Assembly: GCA_964501335.1 (NCBI GenBank)
Contig: CAZCTC010000055.1
Coordinates: 1 to 53,488 of the forward strand
Length of the DNA: 53,488 nucleotides
Direction of reading: 5' to 3'
Source of the DNA: CAZCTC01 sp964501335
GTDB taxonomy: Bacteria; Chloroflexota; Anaerolineae; B4-G1; SLSP01
A program made the translations under genes and the position numbers. Position 1 is the stretch's first letter. Every line of letters begins with the position of its first letter. The notes under the pieces were generated by a model that was given only the letters and a program-made list of their open reading frames with translations, ran no database searches and was not told where the DNA came from. Below are positions 49,654 to 53,488 of the stretch, in pieces.

Positions 49654-51426
49654 TTATTCATCCCAATCTTTCCATCTCACCTGGTACACCACCACATACC
49701 GATCCACCGCCTGCCCCAACGTCGGAAAGAAATTCTCCGGCCCCAGCGACTTAAACAACCCATAATTCTTCAACCGATCCTTCACCGGATCCTTCATCTC
49801 CGCAAAACACAACTCAATCCCCGCCTCATGCAATGCCCCATCCAGATCGGCCAGCGAATCCGCCGCCGTAATATCCACATCCGTCACCGGCTCCGCCGCC
49901 ACCACTACCCACTTCGTCGGCGTCGGCGCCTCCGCCACCGCCTTCAACACCCGCTGGTGAAAAGTCTCCGCATTGGCAAAGAAAAGCGGAGCATCCCACC
50001 GGAACAACACCAGCCCCGGCAATCGTTCGCCCTCAGGATGGCGTGTAATATCGTGATATCCCCGCAACCCCTTCACTCGTGCCAGTACCGCATTGTACGG
50101 CCGCCAGGCCCGCCAGACAAAAGCCAGCAGCGCCAGTCCCACTGCAATAAAGATCCCTTCAATCACTCCGATCAATGCCACGCCGAGGAAACAGACAATC
50201 GACAAAATAAACTCATCCCGCCGCAGCTTGTAGAGCCGCGCCACGCCCCGAATTTCCACCAGTCCCAACGAGGCCGAAATCACCACCGCCCCCAACGCCG
50301 CCATCGGCAGTGACTGTAACAGCGTCGGCGCGAAAATCAGCAAAACCGCAATACAAAAGGCTCCCACAATCCCGGTCAGCTGTGTCTTCGCCCCGGCCGC
50401 CTCCGCCACCGTGGTCCGTGAAGCGCTGCTGCTCACCGAAAAGCCCTGAAAAAATCCGACAGTCACATTCGCCAATCCCAACGCTATCAACTCCTGATCG
50501 CCGTCCACCTCATAACCGCAGCGCAGCGCAAAAGTGCGCGAAAGCACGCTCATATCGGCAAAAGAGATCAACGCAATCGCCACCGCCCCCGCAAAAAGCG
50601 CCTGGAACTCCGCCCACGAAACGCTCGGCAGTTGAAAAGAAGGCAACCCCTGCGGCAAAGCTCCCACCACCTTGACCGGCAATCCCGCCACACCCACCAC
50701 AACCGTCGCACCGATCACGGCAATCAACACCCCCGGCACTTTGGGCAACCAGCGCTTAAATCCCAAAATGATCACCAGACAGCTCACTCCGATAGCAAAA
50801 GCCGCCGGGTTGATTTTCCCGGCGCCGATCCCCTGGATCAGCCCCCACGCCTCCTGGAGAAAGTTGTCGCCGCTCACCGAAAAACCGAAAACCTTGGGCA
50901 ATTGCCCCACCAGCACCGTAAGCGCAATCCCGTTGAGATAACCATAGCGGATCGGCTTGGAAAGCAAATCCGTAATAAAGCCGAACTTGACCGCTCCCGC
51001 CAGAATACAGAGCAGTCCCGCCAGAATCGCCAGCATCCCCGCCAGCTCCGCCGCCCGCCCCGAATCGCCGCCGGCCAGCGGCAGCACCGTCGCCGCAATC
51101 AATGCCGCCAGTGCCGAATCCGGCCCCAACACCAGAATCCGGCTGGGCCCGAAAACCGCATAGACCAGCAGCCCTACAATCGAAGCATAAAGGCCCGAGA
51201 TCGGCGAAAGGCCCGCCGCCGTCGCATACCCCATCCCCACCGGAATCAACACGGCCGTCAACACCAGCCCGGCCACCAGATCCTTCATCAAAAAAGCACG
51301 ATCATAGGATCGTACCGCATGCAATCCGGGAATCCATCGGCCCAACCCCTTCGGAAAAGCCACGAGGACAAAAGGATTCAGCCTTTGCGCAATCGTCGGC
51401 GACTTGGTACTGGTCGTCTTCGTCAT
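49654..51426 (-). CDS. SulP-family anion transporter with STAS domain
   Basis: This 590-residue inner-membrane transporter of the SLC26/SulP family has about 12-14 spans (45-440). They include the signature region AVLIPVGMGYATAAGLSPISGLYAS and FSVSSSASRTTVAEAAGAKTQLTG. A cytoplasmic STAS domain (about 460-575; VVVAAEPVTDVDITAADSL) follows. Substrates in this family are sulfate, bicarbonate, C4-dicarboxylates or other anions. No sulfate-assimilation or carbonic-anhydrase gene adjoins, so the anion is not assigned. It starts with an ATG following TCAGGAGTC. Confidence 0.92.
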   Translation of the reverse strand: MTKTTSTKSPTIAQRLNPFVLVAFPKGLGRWIPGLHAVRSYDRAFLMKDLVAGLVLTAVLIPVGMGYATAAGLSPISGLYASIVGLLVYAVFGPSRILVLGPDSALAALIAATVLPLAGGDSGRAAELAGMLAILAGLLCILAGAVKFGFITDLLSKPIRYGYLNGIALTVLVGQLPKVFGFSVSGDNFLQEAWGLIQGIGAGKINPAAFAIGVSCLVIILGFKRWLPKVPGVLIAVIGATVVVGVAGLPVKVVGALPQGLPSFQLPSVSWAEFQALFAGAVAIALISFADMSVLSRTFALRCGYEVDGDQELIALGLANVTVGFFQGFSVSSSASRTTVAEAAGAKTQLTGIVGAFCIAVLLIFAPTLLQSLPMAALGAVVISASLGLVEIRGVARLYKLRRDEFILSIVCFLGVALIGVIEGIFIAVGLALLAFVWRAWRPYNAVLARVKGLRGYHDITRHPEGERLPGLVLFRWDAPLFFANAETFHQRVLKAVAEAPTPTKWVVVAAEPVTDVDITAADSLADLDGALHEAGIELCFAEMKDPVKDRLKNYGLFKSLGPENFFPTLGQAVDRYVVVYQVRWKDWDE

Positions 51427-51490
51427 CCATGACTCCTGAAGAGGTTTTTTATTTTATCGCTCTGGCTTGAAAATAGCCGGGATTTTTATC

Positions 51491-51608
51491 GCAGAGACAC
51501 AAAGAAGCAAAGACGCAGAGCCAGAGAAGAATTCAGAGAAAATCTCCTCTCTTCTTCTCTGTGCTCTCTGCGCCTCTGTGGTGAAATCTCTTCTCTTTTT
51601 CATCCTTC
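51491..51608. repeat. CTCTGTG/CTCTGCG palindromic module, full copy
   Basis: AGAGAAGAATTCAGAGAAAATCTCCTCTCTTCTTCTCTGTG, then CTCTCTGCGCC, TCTGTGGTGAAATC and CATCCTTC. Nearly identical to 134-222. It lies between the SulP start and the TROVE stop codon. Confidence 0.85.
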
Positions 51609-51612
51609 TTTC

Positions 51613-53220
51613 CTACACTTCCCCCCGGGCAAACTGGCTGATAATCTCCGGCGCCGCCGTATCAAACCCCACAATATCCAGCATCCCCGCATCCTGCGGA
51701 TCGGCAATCGTAAACTGATTGGCCACCATCCCCACCACAATCAACCGCGCCGCTGGATTGACCTCTTTCCGATACTGCTGCAACGCCTGCGTCGGATGGA
51801 TCTTCCCATACCACGTCTCGCTGTCGGTATAAACCACAAACAGATCCACCTTCGCCTTCTTCTCCAGCGCCCAGATCATCGGCAGCGCACAATCCGTCCC
51901 TCCCATCGGAATCCCATCGATATATTTGCACACATCGTCCAGCCGCTGCCGGGGTGAAATCGTCAACGGCACCAGTTTATTCGAGAAACCCATCACCTTG
52001 TAATTCGGCTCCACCGCCGCCGTGATCAGCGCCATCGCCGCACTGCCCACCCGCGGCGTGATCCCGCCCGCGCCGGCAATCGTCCCCCAGGTCATCGAGC
52101 CGCTCACATCCAGCGCCAGCATAATCGACTTCCCCGTCGGCGTGACATTGCCGAAAGCCGCGTAGAACCCTGCATCCAACGCATCCACCACCTGCGGCGT
52201 CACCTCCCACTCGCCGGAGCCGCGCACCCCATGCCCCTGCGAATAGGTATTCAACGCCGCCAGCACCTGCAACGGATGGACCCGCGCCTTGCGCAACAGC
52301 TCTTCATTGGAAATCCGTCGACTCACGTCGGTCACGATCTCCATATGGCCCGGAACCAGCAGCCCCACCCGACTCATCGTCCCCAGATTGCGGATCAGGG
52401 CCGTCATCGGCATCTGCGGCAACAGCGCCTCCCAAACCTCCGGCGCCTTCAAAAACTGATTCGGCACCATCTCATGGGTCAGTTTGTACTCACGGATCAG
52501 CCCCGTAATCTGCGGCACCGTCTCCGCCCGCTGCGCGGCCTCAAAAGCCCAGATCTGCCGCAACACTTCATCGGGATGCGGCTCCGGCCCGATCCCCGGC
52601 CAGCCCTTCACAATCCAATAGAAAATCGCCTTGTGCAACTCACTCATCGGCCGCGGGTGGGCCAGCCGTAGCACATCGCGATGGGTCCAGCCGTTGCGCT
52701 GACGATACTTCACCACCTGATAGGCCAGTTGCTGCGGCGCCTTATCGTTATACCAACGGCCCACCGCCTCCCGCAGCGCCCGTCCCCACCCCCGGAAAGT
52801 CTGCACCGTCTCCACAAAAGCAAACAGATGCGTACTGATCCGCGCCACCTGCGGCAGCGCCTCAAAAGCCGCCGCCTGCGTCGTCGCATTCCCCTGCGCC
52901 GCACAGAGCGCCAGCACAAAGATGGCCGGATCGTTCTTGGGGGCCCGTCCCGCCTCACTGATCTCCACCGTACGGCGTACCACGCGCACTCCATCGGCCT
53001 GAATGCAGCGCACCACCGCCGCAGCGTTTTCCAGCGTCAACGGCCGCTCTTTCACATAATAAGTGCCGCCCTCCGTCCCCAGAATCAAAAACCGATCCAG
53101 TTGCTTCCAATCATCGACCCGCCAGCCGTAGCCGCCGGCATTGTTCATCTCTTGATTGGAACCCGGAATCGGTTCAGTCTGCGGTGTCTTATTGGGATCG
53201 ACCAGTTTGTTATAACGCAT
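51613..53220 (-). CDS. TROVE-domain (Ro60/Rsr) RNA-binding protein
   Basis: This 535-residue protein is a bacterial orthologue of the Ro60 autoantigen. An alpha-helical TROVE ring (about 25-360) contains FLILGTEGGTYY near its start. A von Willebrand A domain (about 365-530) follows, with the MIDAS motif ALDVSGSMTW, later TDCALPMIWA and VYTDSETWYG. In other bacteria Rsr binds Y RNAs and works with PNPase or rRNA-maturing nucleases, often under stress. No Y RNA, RNase or RtcBA gene was recognised in the window, but the upstream side is cut off soon after. The start at 53220 is chosen because AGGAGG lies 5 nt before it. Confidence 0.93.
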   Translation of the reverse strand: MRYNKLVDPNKTPQTEPIPGSNQEMNNAGGYGWRVDDWKQLDRFLILGTEGGTYYVKERPLTLENAAAVVRCIQADGVRVVRRTVEISEAGRAPKNDPAIFVLALCAAQGNATTQAAAFEALPQVARISTHLFAFVETVQTFRGWGRALREAVGRWYNDKAPQQLAYQVVKYRQRNGWTHRDVLRLAHPRPMSELHKAIFYWIVKGWPGIGPEPHPDEVLRQIWAFEAAQRAETVPQITGLIREYKLTHEMVPNQFLKAPEVWEALLPQMPMTALIRNLGTMSRVGLLVPGHMEIVTDVSRRISNEELLRKARVHPLQVLAALNTYSQGHGVRGSGEWEVTPQVVDALDAGFYAAFGNVTPTGKSIMLALDVSGSMTWGTIAGAGGITPRVGSAAMALITAAVEPNYKVMGFSNKLVPLTISPRQRLDDVCKYIDGIPMGGTDCALPMIWALEKKAKVDLFVVYTDSETWYGKIHPTQALQQYRKEVNPAARLIVVGMVANQFTIADPQDAGMLDIVGFDTAAPEIISQFARGEV

Positions 53221-53265
53221 CGCATCCTCCTGCACTGGAAAACATGAAAAATAAAAAACTCTCTC

Positions 53266-53455
53266 CCTGCTTCGCCCCGCGCGTCGTTACCGGCTACAAA
53301 GGCACCCTTTGCGGGACGCTGCAAAAACACATCCCCAAAAAAGGAAAAAGACGGCCCGCACAGTTAGCCAGAAAAAACAGGAGAAAAAAGCCCGTATTTT
53401 TGCGCGCATTCTTATGCGCGCAAAAATACAAATAAAAAACTCGACCTGTGCGGTT
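53266..53455 (+). repeat. Hairpin/GCGTC element copies at the window end
   Basis: A block (CCGCGCGTCG...TTTGCGGGACGCTGC, 53276-53322) precedes a left-end-like CGCACAGTTAGCCAG, a 16-bp hairpin (53394-53409 with 53414-53429, loop TCTT) and GACCTGTGCGGTTGT at 53442-53456. The last is an intact copy of the terminal sequence. Confidence 0.75.
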
Positions 53456-53488
53456 GTAAAAAAAGGAGCGCTCAGGCCGCGAAAGCAA

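Overview
The window is a G+C-rich bacterial chromosome segment. By eye the ordinary genes are near 60% G+C, with a few AT-richer islands. It most resembles a filamentous or heterotrophic Chloroflexota genome. The reasons are a giant secreted CSLREA/beta-helix/DUF11 protein ending in a 'YLxxxPLxxR'-type tail, many PAS/Cache/GAF sensor kinases and class III cyclases, an AAA-TPR cyclase, a fba-argS-dcd gene order and very repeat-rich intergenic regions. The taxon is an inference; there is no rRNA or tRNA here to settle it.

Layout. 1-1020: repeats, then a small receiver-like protein. 1225-7029: one giant exported protein. 7.9-10.8 kb: delta-1-pyrroline-5-carboxylate dehydrogenase, convergent with SbcD. 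11.3-16.3 kb (minus strand): housekeeping genes fba-argS-dcd (2-nt gaps, one operon) followed by rpiB. The dcd gene is interrupted by a 379-residue intein carrying an HNH endonuclease. 16.5-22.2 kb: an AT-rich PAS-PAS-PAS-STAS protein, convergent with a LOG-family gene and a cyclase/ATPase/TPR protein. 22.6-24.9 kb: GNAT, a small membrane zinc-ribbon protein and a UBP zinc finger. 25.0-26.7 kb: a TetR regulator with twin 26-bp operators and an SDR-like membrane-tailed protein that has lost catalytic residues. 27.0-33.2 kb: an accessory region with a PH-like membrane protein, a SUKH-3 protein, a DUF3592 protein, a double beta-propeller lipoprotein and a SUKH/SMI1-LRR fusion. 33.3-47.6 kb: a signalling island with a response-regulator adenylate cyclase, a 1983-residue hybrid kinase, a PAS kinase and an OmpR/HAMP-kinase pair, interspersed with an aminoglycoside-phosphotransferase-fold kinase and a lipoprotein esterase. 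48.1-53.2 kb: a phytoene-dehydrogenase-like flavoprotein, a SulP transporter and a TROVE/Ro60 protein.

The most unusual feature is non-coding. About 25 near-perfect hairpins (14-22 bp stems, mostly 4-nt loops) sit between genes. Many are part of a composite element: a left end with GACCTGTGCGGT, the hairpin, an A-rich linker, a structured 'AGCGCGTCGC...GCGGGACGCT' block, and a right end with ACCGCACAGGTC. The ends are inverted repeats of each other, so the element looks like a small non-autonomous mobile element or REP/MITE-like family. Hairpin stems differ in sequence from copy to copy yet stay paired. Other intergenic families are 'CTCTGTGxTCTCTGCGCCTCTGTGG' modules, (CTTCCAGT)n octamer tracts that abut three stop codons, and G+C palindromes. 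No tRNA, rRNA, CRISPR array, transposase or integrase gene was seen.
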